DNA from: Balneolaceae bacterium
GTDB lineage: Bacteria; Bacteroidota; Rhodothermia; Balneolales; Balneolaceae
Direction: 5' to 3'
Assembly (NCBI GenBank): GCA_020832285.1
Contig: JAFIFB010000003.1
Location: 1 to 34,511, forward strand
Length of the DNA stretch: 34,511 nucleotides
The notes beneath the pieces were generated by a model, which worked only from the letters and a program-made list of their open reading frames with translations, was not told where the DNA came from and ran no database searches. The position numbers and the translations under genes are program-made. Of this stretch, positions 17,736-26,902 are shown one piece after another. The first letter of the stretch is position 1. Each line of letters starts with the position of its first letter.

Positions 17736-19217
17736 ATGACTCTAACAACCAGAACATTTTTATACTTCCTGCTCCCTTTCGCTTTCATTCTGCACTCCTG
17801 CGGAACCACTACAGACACCGTTGAAGTGGTAGATACCACACCCAGGGCAGAACGGGCTGAAGAAGAAGTTGATGAAGAAGACGAATTTTATGAACTGCAT
17901 ATCGGTGTTATCGATCCGGTTACCAATTTCGATCCACTCTATGCCCGCAATCTTAGCACACAGCGGGTATTAATGCTGCTCTACGATGGTCTGATGAAAC
18001 TGGACAGCAACGGGGACCCTCAGCCTGCTTTGGCGCGGGAAGTGGATGTTTCAGATGACGGCCATGTATATACATTTACGATCAACCGGGATATTTTTTA
18101 CCGGGACAGCCGGGTGTTTACTGCCGGAGTGGGACGAAGAATTCATGCAAGTGATGTGAAATGGGCTTTCGAAAGAGCTGCCCGTGCAGCCCACCCACCG
18201 TTAGCCGCAGAACTGCTGATGGACATTCGCGGCTACGAAAACTATTATCTCGAACAGCGTAATATTTATGATCCGGAACGCCGCGTATTACAGGAGGTGA
18301 GCGGAATACGGGTAGTTGATGAACAAACGGTGCGGATTGAGCTAAATAATCCAGATCCGGACTTTCTGGCAAAACTTGCTTCTCCAAACCTGTTAATTTA
18401 TCCCCGTGAAGCCGTTCGCAACAGCGAAGACGGTCTTGCCAAACGCCCTGTAGGAACCGGACACTATGAGCTGAACAGAATGGAAGAAAACCGGGTGATT
18501 CTGGTAAAAAATCAAAGTGAAAACAGCCTCGACAGGGAAAACCGGCCCGTGATAAACCGGCTTGAGTTCAGATATTTTAATAATGAAGAAGAACTTTACC
18601 AGGCATTCACCGATGGCGACCTCGACTGGATTCCGGAACTGGGACCTCTGGCCTCCAGCCGGTTAACAAACGAAAGTTACGAACTCAGGCCGGATTACCG
18701 CGATTCTTACTCACTGTCTCCGCAAAATAGCGAACGGATTACCGCATTTTACCTGAACCGGCGTGCAGTGGTGAATCACGACTGGCTCAGAACAAGAATT
18801 GGATATTTGACGAGGGAAGATCTTTCCATCCGCGGGGAAATAAACCTGAATAATGAAAGATTTATGTTAGTTGATGATGCCGAGCCAGAAGCTGAATACT
18901 TTATTGCCTATACGGAAAATTTTGTAGCAGAAAATATTTTAACTCAGCTTCAAAATCTGATATTCCAGCCTGATTCCGAATTGGTTTTCTTTGATATAAG
19001 AGTAGTTACACGCAGAACTTCAATCTATACTGAATTGACAGACAGTATGCGACAGAAATGGTATCCAATCAGCGGGGATTACTGGTTGCGGGTTGATACA
19101 AAAATCCTGAGCTTATATAAGCCACATGTAACCGGTATACAAACATCCGCTGTTCCCTGGAATCTGTATCTGCCTGAGATCAGGGTGCGAAACGGAGAAA
19201 CTGTTTCCATTCAATGA
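17736..19217 (+). CDS. SBP_bac_5-type peptide/solute-binding lipoprotein
   Basis: 493 residues. A lipoprotein signal ends LHSC (Cys22). After an acidic linker (about 38-55, Glu/Asp-rich) the body matches oligopeptide/nickel-binding ABC-transporter proteins: DPLYARNLSTQRVLMLLYDGL near the start, then the ALAREVDVSDDGHVYTF block (motif pieces at about 90-110), a PVGTGHYEL block, and a final substrate-lobe part. No permease or ATPase gene is beside it, so it is an orphan binding protein. It lies between ddl (abutting, no gap) and nadK (ATGA overlap), an odd place for one. The substrate is unknown; a link to cell-wall peptides is inferred from ddl only. Confidence 0.85.
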   Translation: MTLTTRTFLYFLLPFAFILHSCGTTTDTVEVVDTTPRAERAEEEVDEEDEFYELHIGVIDPVTNFDPLYARNLSTQRVLMLLYDGLMKLDSNGDPQPALAREVDVSDDGHVYTFTINRDIFYRDSRVFTAGVGRRIHASDVKWAFERAARAAHPPLAAELLMDIRGYENYYLEQRNIYDPERRVLQEVSGIRVVDEQTVRIELNNPDPDFLAKLASPNLLIYPREAVRNSEDGLAKRPVGTGHYELNRMEENRVILVKNQSENSLDRENRPVINRLEFRYFNNEEELYQAFTDGDLDWIPELGPLASSRLTNESYELRPDYRDSYSLSPQNSERITAFYLNRRAVVNHDWLRTRIGYLTREDLSIRGEINLNNERFMLVDDAEPEAEYFIAYTENFVAENILTQLQNLIFQPDSELVFFDIRVVTRRTSIYTELTDSMRQKWYPISGDYWLRVDTKILSLYKPHVTGIQTSAVPWNLYLPEIRVRNGETVSIQ

Positions 19218-20095
19218 AATTCTGCATTATTGCAAACCCCGAAAAGTATTCCATTCAGGATCCCCTCGCGCGAGTGTTGCAATGGTGTGGTAATAATGGT
19301 CATATACTCCACCTTTCAGCTGAACTTGAAAGACATTTCCCAAAAGTTACCCTGAATAGTGCTGCGTCCGTCGTTCAGAATGAGCAGAAGGCAATCGGTC
19401 TTTCTGATGTGATTATCGCAATGGGCGGAGATGGTACTATGCTCCATACAGCCCATCTTGTAAAAGATAAAGAGATTCCGATCCTGGGAATCAACACGGG
19501 GAAGCTTGGATTTATGGCAAATATCCAGCCCGCACAAATCGAAGAGGCAATGGAGTGTGTGGTGAATAATAAGTATCGTATTGATGAACGCTCTATGCTG
19601 GAGGCCAAAACAGCTGAAGGGAATTACTACTTTGCATTGAATGAATTTCTTTTTTCAAAAAAAGATACCTCATCCCTCATATCTGTTGAGGTGGAATACG
19701 ACGGATTATTGATCAATAATTACTGGACGGACGGGCTGATCATCTCCACACCATCCGGGTCAACTGCCTACAATCTTTCTGCCGGCGGACCGATCGTGGT
19801 ACCCAATACTCCGGTTATGGTTTTGACCCCAATCAATCCCCACACTCTTACAACCCGACCGCTTGTGCTACCGTCTGATCGCCCGCTTACAGTCAGACCC
19901 GGTAATTCCACAAGCGAGGAGCATATTCTGTTCTCATGTGACGGAATAAACCTGCCGCAAAACAGTAAACTTGACATAAATATAAAACAGAGCGATTTTT
20001 CAGTGAGCCTGATACAGCTTCCCGGACAGAATTATTTCGAAACACTCAGAAATAAGCTGATGTGGGGATTTGATAAACGAGAGGCTCAAAACTGA
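19214..20095 (+). CDS. nadK: NAD kinase
   Basis: 293 residues from ATG 19214, whose first bases overlap the previous stop in ATGA. It makes NADP from NAD and ATP. GGDGTMLHTA (71-80; Asp73 catalytic) is followed by INTGKLGFMA, a NEFLF strand, and TPSGSTAYNLSAGGPIV, the conserved glycine-rich block of NadK. The N-terminal ANPEKYS loop is a short variant of the usual. Last gene of the ddl operon; a stem AGCGGAT-tcat-ATCCGCT lies just past the stop. Confidence 0.96.
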   Translation: MKFCIIANPEKYSIQDPLARVLQWCGNNGHILHLSAELERHFPKVTLNSAASVVQNEQKAIGLSDVIIAMGGDGTMLHTAHLVKDKEIPILGINTGKLGFMANIQPAQIEEAMECVVNNKYRIDERSMLEAKTAEGNYYFALNEFLFSKKDTSSLISVEVEYDGLLINNYWTDGLIISTPSGSTAYNLSAGGPIVVPNTPVMVLTPINPHTLTTRPLVLPSDRPLTVRPGNSTSEEHILFSCDGINLPQNSKLDINIKQSDFSVSLIQLPGQNYFETLRNKLMWGFDKREAQN

Positions 20096-20121
20096 ATACT
20101 TTATGAAATGAACCTGAATCG

Positions 20122-20139
20122 AGCGGATTCATATCCGCT
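20122..20139 (+). terminator. Possible terminator of the ddl-nadK operon
   Basis: AGCGGAT (20122-20128) and ATCCGCT (20133-20139) form a perfect 7-base stem with a TCAT loop, 26 bases past the nadK stop. Only a short mixed tail (TTATGATG) follows, so it lacks a strong U-run. Confidence 0.35.
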
Positions 20140-20287
20140 TTATGATGTTTGGTTATATTTCAGGTTGGGACAGCAGAGATGATTGTGGATGTTTACCAAC
20201 GGCAGGCCGGGAAAATTGGTCTGACCCGGCCGCACTCTTCATCGAACAGATTTAAAACACTTAACTAATCACTTAAAAGAAAAAATC

Positions 20288-21244
20288 ATGAAAGTAACTG
20301 TAGTAGGAGCAGGTGGAAATGTAGGGGCAACCGTAGCATTTACACTTGCCGAAAGAGATTTTGCTAAAGAAGTTGTAATGGTTGACATCGAAAGAAAAGA
20401 GGGCGATAAAACATTTTATCCTTCAAAAGGGCGCGCACTGGATCAGTGGCAAACCGCACCGATCTCAGGTTTTGATACCCGCCTGACCGGCACCGTTGAT
20501 TATAAAGACACCAAAAATTCCGATGTATGTGTGATAACAGCTGGTGTGCCGCGTCGGCCAGGTATGAGCCGTGATGACCTTCTGGAAATTAATGGTAACA
20601 TCGTAAAAACCGTAACTGAGCAACTGGTAAAATATTCACCCGATACAATCATCATCGTGGTTTCCAACCCTCTGGATGTGATGACATACGTTGCCCACGC
20701 TGCCAGCAACCTCAATCCAAAAAAAGTGATGGGAATGGCCGGTATTTTAGATACGGCCCGATACCGCGCATTTCTGGCTGAAGAGCTGAATGTGTCTCCC
20801 AAAGATATACAGGCACTGCTGATGGGCGGCCACGGTGACACAATGGTGCCGCTGCCAAGATACACCACAGTTTCCGGAATCCCCGTAACTCAGTTAATCG
20901 ATGAAGATAAACTGAATACAATTGTTGAAAGAACCAAAGGCGGAGGCGGTGAAATTGTAGGCCTGATGGGAACTTCGGCCTGGTATGCTCCCGGTGCAGC
21001 CGCTGCGCAGATGGTTGAGGCAATAATGCTCGATCAAAATCGTATTTTCCCATGTGCAGCCTATTGTGATGGCGAGTTTGGCATCAAAGACCTCTTTATC
21101 GGTGTGCCTGTAAAACTGGGGCACGGCGGCATTAAAGAGATTATTGAGGTGGATCTTGACGAAGGTGAAAAAGAACTTTTAAGAGCATCAGAAAACGCAG
21201 TCCGTTCCACTTTGGAGGACTTCAAAAAGCTGATGGATAAATAA
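20288..21244 (+). CDS. mdh: Malate dehydrogenase
   Basis: 318 residues from ATG 20288, preceded by AAAAGAAAAAATC. It oxidises malate to oxaloacetate with NAD in the TCA cycle. The NAD loop is GAGGNVG (7-13) with Asp33 selecting NAD over NADP. An insertion of roughly a dozen residues follows strand 2 (RKEGDKTFYPSKG). The substrate residues are AGVPRRPGMSRDDLL with Arg89/90 and, from the catalytic pair, His182 in GGHGDT. It belongs to the LDH-like MDH group. Icd is also in this window but 17 kb away, so they are not in one operon. A strong terminator follows. Confidence 0.95.
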   Translation: MKVTVVGAGGNVGATVAFTLAERDFAKEVVMVDIERKEGDKTFYPSKGRALDQWQTAPISGFDTRLTGTVDYKDTKNSDVCVITAGVPRRPGMSRDDLLEINGNIVKTVTEQLVKYSPDTIIIVVSNPLDVMTYVAHAASNLNPKKVMGMAGILDTARYRAFLAEELNVSPKDIQALLMGGHGDTMVPLPRYTTVSGIPVTQLIDEDKLNTIVERTKGGGGEIVGLMGTSAWYAPGAAAAQMVEAIMLDQNRIFPCAAYCDGEFGIKDLFIGVPVKLGHGGIKEIIEVDLDEGEKELLRASENAVRSTLEDFKKLMDK

Positions 21245-21288
21245 ACCGCAAAAAAACGAAGACATAGGCTCTTCACTACTTGCATTTT

Positions 21289-21325
21289 GCCCCAATCCGG
21301 GATTCCGGGTTGGGGCTTTTTTTTT
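21289..21325 (+). terminator. Rho-independent terminator of mdh
   Basis: GCCCCAATCCGG (21289-21300), loop GATT, then CCGGGTTGGGGC (21305-21316) with one G-T wobble pair, followed by nine T (21317-21325). Starts 45 bases past the mdh stop. A textbook intrinsic terminator. Confidence 0.93.
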
Positions 21326-21556
21326 GCTTGGATCTGTTTAAAGTCAGGAATAATAAAGCACTTCAAATCATATGGTTACATTACGTTTATCATATTTACT
21401 GTGAGATATCCGGGTTGGTCGATTTAAAGTGATAATGAGCTGAAAAAGAAATGATGCTTTAATGTAAAACAATGTGAAGAAATGCAGGAAAATGAAATCG
21501 TAATGAATGATTTCGTTTATTTATTTGTGGTAAAATTAAAAATCAGCTTACAAATA

Positions 21557-23911
21557 ATGTTTTCTTTTAAAAAAATCTTTCTTCTGTCTGTTTTTCTTTT
21601 AGCTTCACAAATTGTTTGGGGACAGGATACCGACGCTGCAATTATTGAGGGGATTGTAGAAGATGAAAGTGGCAATTCGATTCCCGGTGCCACTGTTTCT
21701 ATAATGATTGGTGATGAGCCTGTGAGCGGCATCGCCACCGACCAGGAGGGATATTTTGAACTGGAAGTTGAACCAGGTACCTATCTGTTCCGTGCCAGTT
21801 ATGTTTCTTACTCCACGTTTGAAAAAGAAGTGGAACTCACAGCCGGTGAACGACACACTGTTGAAACTATTCAGCTGGGTGAAGAAACTCACCAATTAGG
21901 TGAAGTCGTGGTGGAATCGCAGACAGCCGATGTGGAAATGCGCTTTGACCGCAGAATTTATCGTGCTGATTCAGATATTGAAGCGATGGGAGGATCAGCC
22001 CTTGACCTGATCGATAACATCCCTTCCATTGAAAGTGATATCGAAGGAAATTTAAGTCTTCGGGGCAGTGAAAATGTAACAGTACTGATCAACGGGCGCT
22101 CTTCGTCTCTATTAAGTGGAGGAACAGAAGCACTTGCTGCACTGCCCGCAGAAAGTATTGAACGCGTAGAGGTGATACCAAATCCATCGGCACGCTACCA
22201 GGCTGAAGGAGATGCCGGTGTGATCAATATTATTCTGAAGAGAAACCGGATTGCAGGGATCAACGGCTCGGTATTGGGACGAACCGGTATACCCGGAGAT
22301 CATCGGTTATCTACCAATCTGAATTTTATGACCAACAATGTGAACTGGTTTACAAATATTGGAGTGAGACATCGCGACCGTCCTTCCGAAGCGTTCCGTT
22401 TCCAGCAGTTTGAATCACCCGACACCTCTTACATGTATAACCAGACACAGGACAGAATGCGCAGTGAACTGAGAGGAAACATACGTGCAGGGGCTGAAAT
22501 CTTTCTGGGCGAGCGCAGTACACTCACACCATCTGTTTTCTTTAGAGTGAGAGACCGGACTAATCAGACCGACACATTTTACAGCGATATGGACCTTCTG
22601 GCGAATCCCATCCGTGAAGTGATGCGAGAAGAGGATTTGGATGAAGACCGCATGGATATGGAGTTCGATCTTGCTTTTGAAAGGAGGTTCGATGACGAAA
22701 ACCGACTACTGAGAGTGGATGCCCGAATCGACCACCGTCCGGAATGGGAATCAGGTAATCTTTTTGAAGAGAATGTTATGACAGGGCAAATGCTCGGCTA
22801 TCAAAGAACCGACATCCGGGAAAACCGGACAAGAATACAGTTTAATGCAGATTACATTCATCCCCTTGGCGACCGCGCAGAACTGGAGCTTGGCGGGCGT
22901 TCGTCCATGCGTTGGGTTGATAATCGCTACGATGTGGAAGAACAGGCAGGTGGTGAGTGGATACCCGTGGAGGATTTTAGTTCAGATTTTAATTACGATC
23001 AGAGTGTGCATGCTCTTTATGGGATTTTTTCCACACAAATCGGTGATTTTTCAATCCAGACCGGTTTGCGGGCTGAACAAACAACCATCGATACGGAAGT
23101 AACAGGTACCGGTGAACAGGCCACGCAAAACTATTTTGATATCTTTCCAAGTGCCTTCCTGGGATATGAGATTAATGATGAGAATACGGTGCAGCTGAGC
23201 TACAGCCGACGTTTTTCCCGGCCGAGAATTCGGTCGATTTTGCCATTTTCCAATTTCAGGGATTCAAGAAATATTTTCACCGGTAATCCGGAGCTTGAGC
23301 CTGTCTATTCCGATTCTTATGAAATCAGCTATCTTCGTTTCTGGGAGTCTGGCTCAGTAACCACATCGTTATACCACCGTTACCGGACCGGTGTAATTGA
23401 AACGATTACCGACGTAGAAGAGGGTGGGGCCACCCGGCGGATGCCGTTTAATCTATCCACCCAATCGAACTGGGGAGGCGAGGTTGCCATTAGCCAAAAC
23501 CTCGGAAGTTCTGTCCGGTTACGCGGGAGCGTCAATCATTTTCAGTCTGAAACAGACGGATTTTTACATGGCCAGGAATTTTACCGCTCATCCGATGTAA
23601 CATTTGGAAGAATGCGGTTACAGTGGAGAATTCTTGAAGGATTCAACTTCCAGGCCACTTACCGATACAGCGGACCAAGAAGCACCACACAGGGCAGTCG
23701 CGACGGAACGTATCATGTGAATTCAGCGATCTCTAAAGAGTTATTCGATGGGGATGCCACAATTACCATCAGTGGTTTCGATATTTTCAATACACGCGGC
23801 ACAACCAACATTATCGATCAGCCTGGTTTCTACTCGGAAAATGAAAACCGTTGGCGAACCCGTTCCCTTCGCCTCAATTTCGTGTACCGCTTCAGTCAGT
23901 TTGATTCCTGA
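21557..23911 (+). CDS. TonB-type outer-membrane beta-barrel receptor
   Basis: 784 residues from ATG 21557; the longer frame from 21482 has a non-signal prefix of 25 residues and is rejected. Signal peptide 1-22 ends VWGQ. Residues about 28-110 are a carboxypeptidase-regulatory-like beta sandwich (GNSIPGATVS and GYFELEVEPGTYLFRASY). Residues about 130-215 are the plug, with LDLIDNIPSIE and a VEVIPNPSARYQAEGDAG motif. The rest is a 22-strand-type barrel ending in F-D-S, with an RNRIRG-like turn typical of the OMP_b-brl family. Its substrate is unknown. No SusD partner is present, so this is not a SusCD glycan pair. No close operon partner. Confidence 0.88.
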   Translation: MFSFKKIFLLSVFLLASQIVWGQDTDAAIIEGIVEDESGNSIPGATVSIMIGDEPVSGIATDQEGYFELEVEPGTYLFRASYVSYSTFEKEVELTAGERHTVETIQLGEETHQLGEVVVESQTADVEMRFDRRIYRADSDIEAMGGSALDLIDNIPSIESDIEGNLSLRGSENVTVLINGRSSSLLSGGTEALAALPAESIERVEVIPNPSARYQAEGDAGVINIILKRNRIAGINGSVLGRTGIPGDHRLSTNLNFMTNNVNWFTNIGVRHRDRPSEAFRFQQFESPDTSYMYNQTQDRMRSELRGNIRAGAEIFLGERSTLTPSVFFRVRDRTNQTDTFYSDMDLLANPIREVMREEDLDEDRMDMEFDLAFERRFDDENRLLRVDARIDHRPEWESGNLFEENVMTGQMLGYQRTDIRENRTRIQFNADYIHPLGDRAELELGGRSSMRWVDNRYDVEEQAGGEWIPVEDFSSDFNYDQSVHALYGIFSTQIGDFSIQTGLRAEQTTIDTEVTGTGEQATQNYFDIFPSAFLGYEINDENTVQLSYSRRFSRPRIRSILPFSNFRDSRNIFTGNPELEPVYSDSYEISYLRFWESGSVTTSLYHRYRTGVIETITDVEEGGATRRMPFNLSTQSNWGGEVAISQNLGSSVRLRGSVNHFQSETDGFLHGQEFYRSSDVTFGRMRLQWRILEGFNFQATYRYSGPRSTTQGSRDGTYHVNSAISKELFDGDATITISGFDIFNTRGTTNIIDQPGFYSENENRWRTRSLRLNFVYRFSQFDS

Positions 23912-24018
23912 TGTAAAGTCTCACAGCTTCTCATAAAAGAACAGGATGGGCAGGCTTGAAATACGGTGAGCTTTTCGAATCGATGAAAAATACCGGCTTT
24001 GAAGGCATGTTACAGCGA

Positions 24019-24122
24019 AAAAAAATCTCTTGGTGAGGTAACCGTGATAGTTGCTCGACTGAATCTATTCGTCTCGTCACGGTGCTCTGCTCCGTGACGG
24101 CAAAGGCAGCTCTGCTGCCGGA
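24019..24122 (+). repeat. TTGGTG intergenic repeat, copy 4, with two hairpins
   Basis: Core TCTC-ttggt-GAGG with ACCGTGATAG after it. Two hairpins follow: CGTCACGG-tgctctgct-CCGTGACG (24075-24099) and GGCAGC-tct-GCTGCC (24105-24119). They share a CTCTGC-type loop and are five bases apart. Between the TonB receptor gene and priA. Confidence 0.6.
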
Positions 24123-24269
24123 AAAGGGTAGTGGATTTGATATTGGATGAAGCGTAGCTGCGGGGAGGGTGTTACACAGCAGAGTAGTGTAACGAGGATA
24201 AAGGCCAGAACCGCTGATAACCCGATAAAATCCATTACAATTGCCTGCCATATTCCATAGCTTAACGGA

Positions 24270-26696
24270 ATGGCAAAAATGTATGTAGATATCGCATTTC
24301 CCACGGCTGTGAGACGGCTGTTTACCTATCATACACGAGAATCGGAAAAGATAGTGCCGGGAATGCGCGTGTGGGTTCCGCTTCGCAATGAATTCGCAAT
24401 TGGTATGGCTGTACAGGTTCATGACCGCAAACCGAAATTCGAGACCAAACCGGTTCAGAAAATCCTGGATGAAGAGCCGATTATGAGCCAAACCATGATT
24501 CAGCTCACCGAGTGGATTCACCGTTTCTATTACTGCAGCTGGGGTGAGGCGATTCAGGCTTCGCTGCCAGTTGGATTGAATTTTGCATCAGAGAAAAAAC
24601 TGCGCGTAAAGCCAGGTTTTAAAGAGGATCTGAACGATGAAGATCAGGAGCAGTTACGTGATATTGAAGAAGGAGATTATACGCTGAAACAGGCCCAGAA
24701 ACGATGGCGTGAAGGCTCCGGAAAACGATTTCTGAACAAGGCACTGAAAAACGGCTGGGTGCAGGCCTGGGAATATCCCCGCCAGAAGGTGGATTACAAA
24801 AAAGTAAAACACTGGAAACTGGCTGGATCGGTTAAACCGGAGAGTGTCCTTGAGGAGCTGTCGGATGCCGAACGGTCGTATAAATGGGTGGAAGCGTTTG
24901 AAAAACTCTGCAACATGGATTTACCAAAATCTCATCAGGATTTGCTAAGCGATGAGCTCTTTACGCCTTATACCCTGAGCCGAATCGAAAAAGAGGGGTG
25001 GATCGAATCGGCTGACCTGCCCGTGCAGACAGACACGCAGCGAAATGGTATCCATGAGCCGGACAAAATCAAAACGCTCTCCGATCAGCAAGAAGAGGCG
25101 TACCGGCAGATAAAAAAACCGCTGGATGAGGAAAAATTTAAAAGTTTTTTACTGTTTGGTGTTACCGGTTCGGGAAAGACAGAGGTTTACATCCATGCCC
25201 TGAAACACACTCTTGAGCAGGGACGGGGCGGACTGGTACTGGTTCCTGAGATCGCCCTTACACCACAGACAGTTCAGCGGTTTTACCAGATTTTTGGTGA
25301 TCAGATCGCCGTTCTTCACAGCCGCCTGAGTGACCGCGAGCGGTTCGAGGCGTGGCAGAGTCTGAAGTCGGGGGATAAACGGATCGCAATCGGTCCGCGA
25401 TCGGCAGTATTTGCCCCGGTGCAAAATCCCGGCCTGATTGTGGTAGACGAAGAGCACGACAGCTCCTACAAGCAGTACGATCCGGCTCCCCGATATCACG
25501 CTCGCGATGTGGCGGTGATGCGGGCTCACATGGAAAATGCCGTGGTGGTGCTGGGGTCGGCCACACCCGGGATGGTATCGGTAAAAGCGGTGATGGAAGA
25601 GAAACACACTCTGTTGCAGCTTCCCCTGCGGCCCACCGGTACGATGCCGCCGGTGGAAACACTGAATCTGATCGAATATAAAAGTGCGATGAAAGGCCCG
25701 TTGACGGTGGAGCTTTACCAGGAGATCGAAAAAGCACTGGAGCGCAAGGAACAGGTGATTTTGCTCTACAACCGGCGCGGTTATGCTTCTTTTTTGCAGT
25801 GCGAGGATTGCGGCCACATTCCGCAAAGTCCGGAAAGTTCCACGAGCCTCACCTATCACAAAAAGAAAAATATTCTTCTGGACCACTACAGCGGCTACTC
25901 CCGCCGCGCTGATACCCGGTGTGAGCTGTGTGAATCGGAAAACCTGGTGTCGAAAGGAAGCGGTACGCAGCAGGTGGAAGAGGAGGTGGAGAAACTGTTT
26001 CCCGAAGCACGGCTGCTGCGAATGGACCGCGATTCCACATCCGGTAAATTCGGCCATCAAAAAATTTATGAGCAGTTTTTAAGCGGTGGCTCAGATATTC
26101 TGATCGGTACGCAGCTCGTGGCGAAAGGGCTGGACTTTCCCAATGTAACGGTGGTGGGCGTGATCAATGCCGATACAGAACTGGCATTCCCTTCGTTTCG
26201 GGCCGGGGAACGGATGTTTCAGCTTTTGAGCCAGGTGGCCGGGCGAGCAGGGCGTGCAGAAAAACCGGGAGTGGTCTATGTGCAGACCTGGAAACCCGAT
26301 CATCCCGCTATCAAATGTGCACAGACTCACGATTTTAAAACCTTTGCCAAACAGGAACTGGCCAGCCGTGAATCGCTGCATTTCCCACCGTTCTCGCGGA
26401 TGGTTGTGTTTCGGTTTAAATCGCCCTCGTGGAGCAAAGTACAGATGGTGGCCGACCGTTTTTGTGATGCTATGCGAATGATTACCGGTGAGAATGTAGT
26501 GATGGGCCCTTCACCTTCGGTGATTGAATGGATGAGCGGACAGTATCAGTGGGAGGCAAACATCAAACTGAGCAGAAATTATAATGCTCACGCTATTGAA
26601 AAATTGCTGGATGCAATTTTCAAAAAGTACGAATCGATCAAGCCAAAAGGAGCCTCGGCAGTGCGTGTAAATGTGGATGTGGATGCGGTGGAGTGA
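24270..26696 (+). CDS. priA: Primosomal replication helicase PriA, one zinc site altered
   Basis: 808 residues from ATG 24270. PriA restarts stalled replication forks as a 3'-5' DNA helicase. The N-terminal DNA-binding domain runs to about residue 115. The helicase core starts near 275: Walker A GVTGSGKT (297-304), then DEEHDSSYKQ, then VAKGLDFPNVTVVG and the arginine-finger motif QVAGRAGRA. In the zinc region eight cysteines are expected; four remain as Cys511, Cys514, Cys551 and Cys554. The other four positions read Ser520, Ser523, Asp538 and Ser541, with the spacing of E. coli PriA kept exactly. By the published PriA structure these four belong to one zinc site. The frame is long and intact, so the gene is likely functional with one zinc. 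Confidence 0.95.
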   Translation: MAKMYVDIAFPTAVRRLFTYHTRESEKIVPGMRVWVPLRNEFAIGMAVQVHDRKPKFETKPVQKILDEEPIMSQTMIQLTEWIHRFYYCSWGEAIQASLPVGLNFASEKKLRVKPGFKEDLNDEDQEQLRDIEEGDYTLKQAQKRWREGSGKRFLNKALKNGWVQAWEYPRQKVDYKKVKHWKLAGSVKPESVLEELSDAERSYKWVEAFEKLCNMDLPKSHQDLLSDELFTPYTLSRIEKEGWIESADLPVQTDTQRNGIHEPDKIKTLSDQQEEAYRQIKKPLDEEKFKSFLLFGVTGSGKTEVYIHALKHTLEQGRGGLVLVPEIALTPQTVQRFYQIFGDQIAVLHSRLSDRERFEAWQSLKSGDKRIAIGPRSAVFAPVQNPGLIVVDEEHDSSYKQYDPAPRYHARDVAVMRAHMENAVVVLGSATPGMVSVKAVMEEKHTLLQLPLRPTGTMPPVETLNLIEYKSAMKGPLTVELYQEIEKALERKEQVILLYNRRGYASFLQCEDCGHIPQSPESSTSLTYHKKKNILLDHYSGYSRRADTRCELCESENLVSKGSGTQQVEEEVEKLFPEARLLRMDRDSTSGKFGHQKIYEQFLSGGSDILIGTQLVAKGLDFPNVTVVGVINADTELAFPSFRAGERMFQLLSQVAGRAGRAEKPGVVYVQTWKPDHPAIKCAQTHDFKTFAKQELASRESLHFPPFSRMVVFRFKSPSWSKVQMVADRFCDAMRMITGENVVMGPSPSVIEWMSGQYQWEANIKLSRNYNAHAIEKLLDAIFKKYESIKPKGASAVRVNVDVDAVE

Positions 26697-26699
26697 GAT

Positions 26700-26872
26700 G
26701 AAATAAGGCCAACCAACCTTTCAGCCTGATTTTGCGGACGGGACAACTCCACTCGTTTCAGCTCGGCCAGGAACTGCTTAATGGTGAGTTCGTGCCAGGT
26801 TTCGAGTTTGCGGTTGCGTTTTTCGATATCGAAGTTGGGTGCGATAAAATGAATAATCGTTTTATTTAACTT
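26700..26872 (-). pseudogene. C-terminal scrap of a type IIG/Eco57I-like R-M protein
   Basis: An open minus-strand frame with no start, from just after a TAA at 26875-26873. It reads IIHFIAPNFDIEKRNRKL, then ETWHELTIKQFLAELKR, then runs into the complement of the priA 3' end. A pattern of N-R-x-L-E-x-W followed by F-L-x-E-L-K-x is what I recall near the C-terminus of Eco57I-type restriction-modification enzymes. The rest of that protein is absent. It lies at the downstream border of the AT-rich segment and touches priA, so it looks like a deletion junction. Confidence 0.4.
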
Positions 26873-26902
26873 TTAATATCAGAAAGCATTTGCAGGCATT
26901 AT

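Noticed and set aside
21482-21556. Longer N-terminus for the TonB-type protein
   Set aside because: The extra 25 residues precede a standard signal peptide; ATG 21557 is the better start.
25149-26060. 303-residue antisense ORF inside priA
   Set aside because: Antisense shadow; His/Arg-rich composition without domain, and priA is intact on the other strand.
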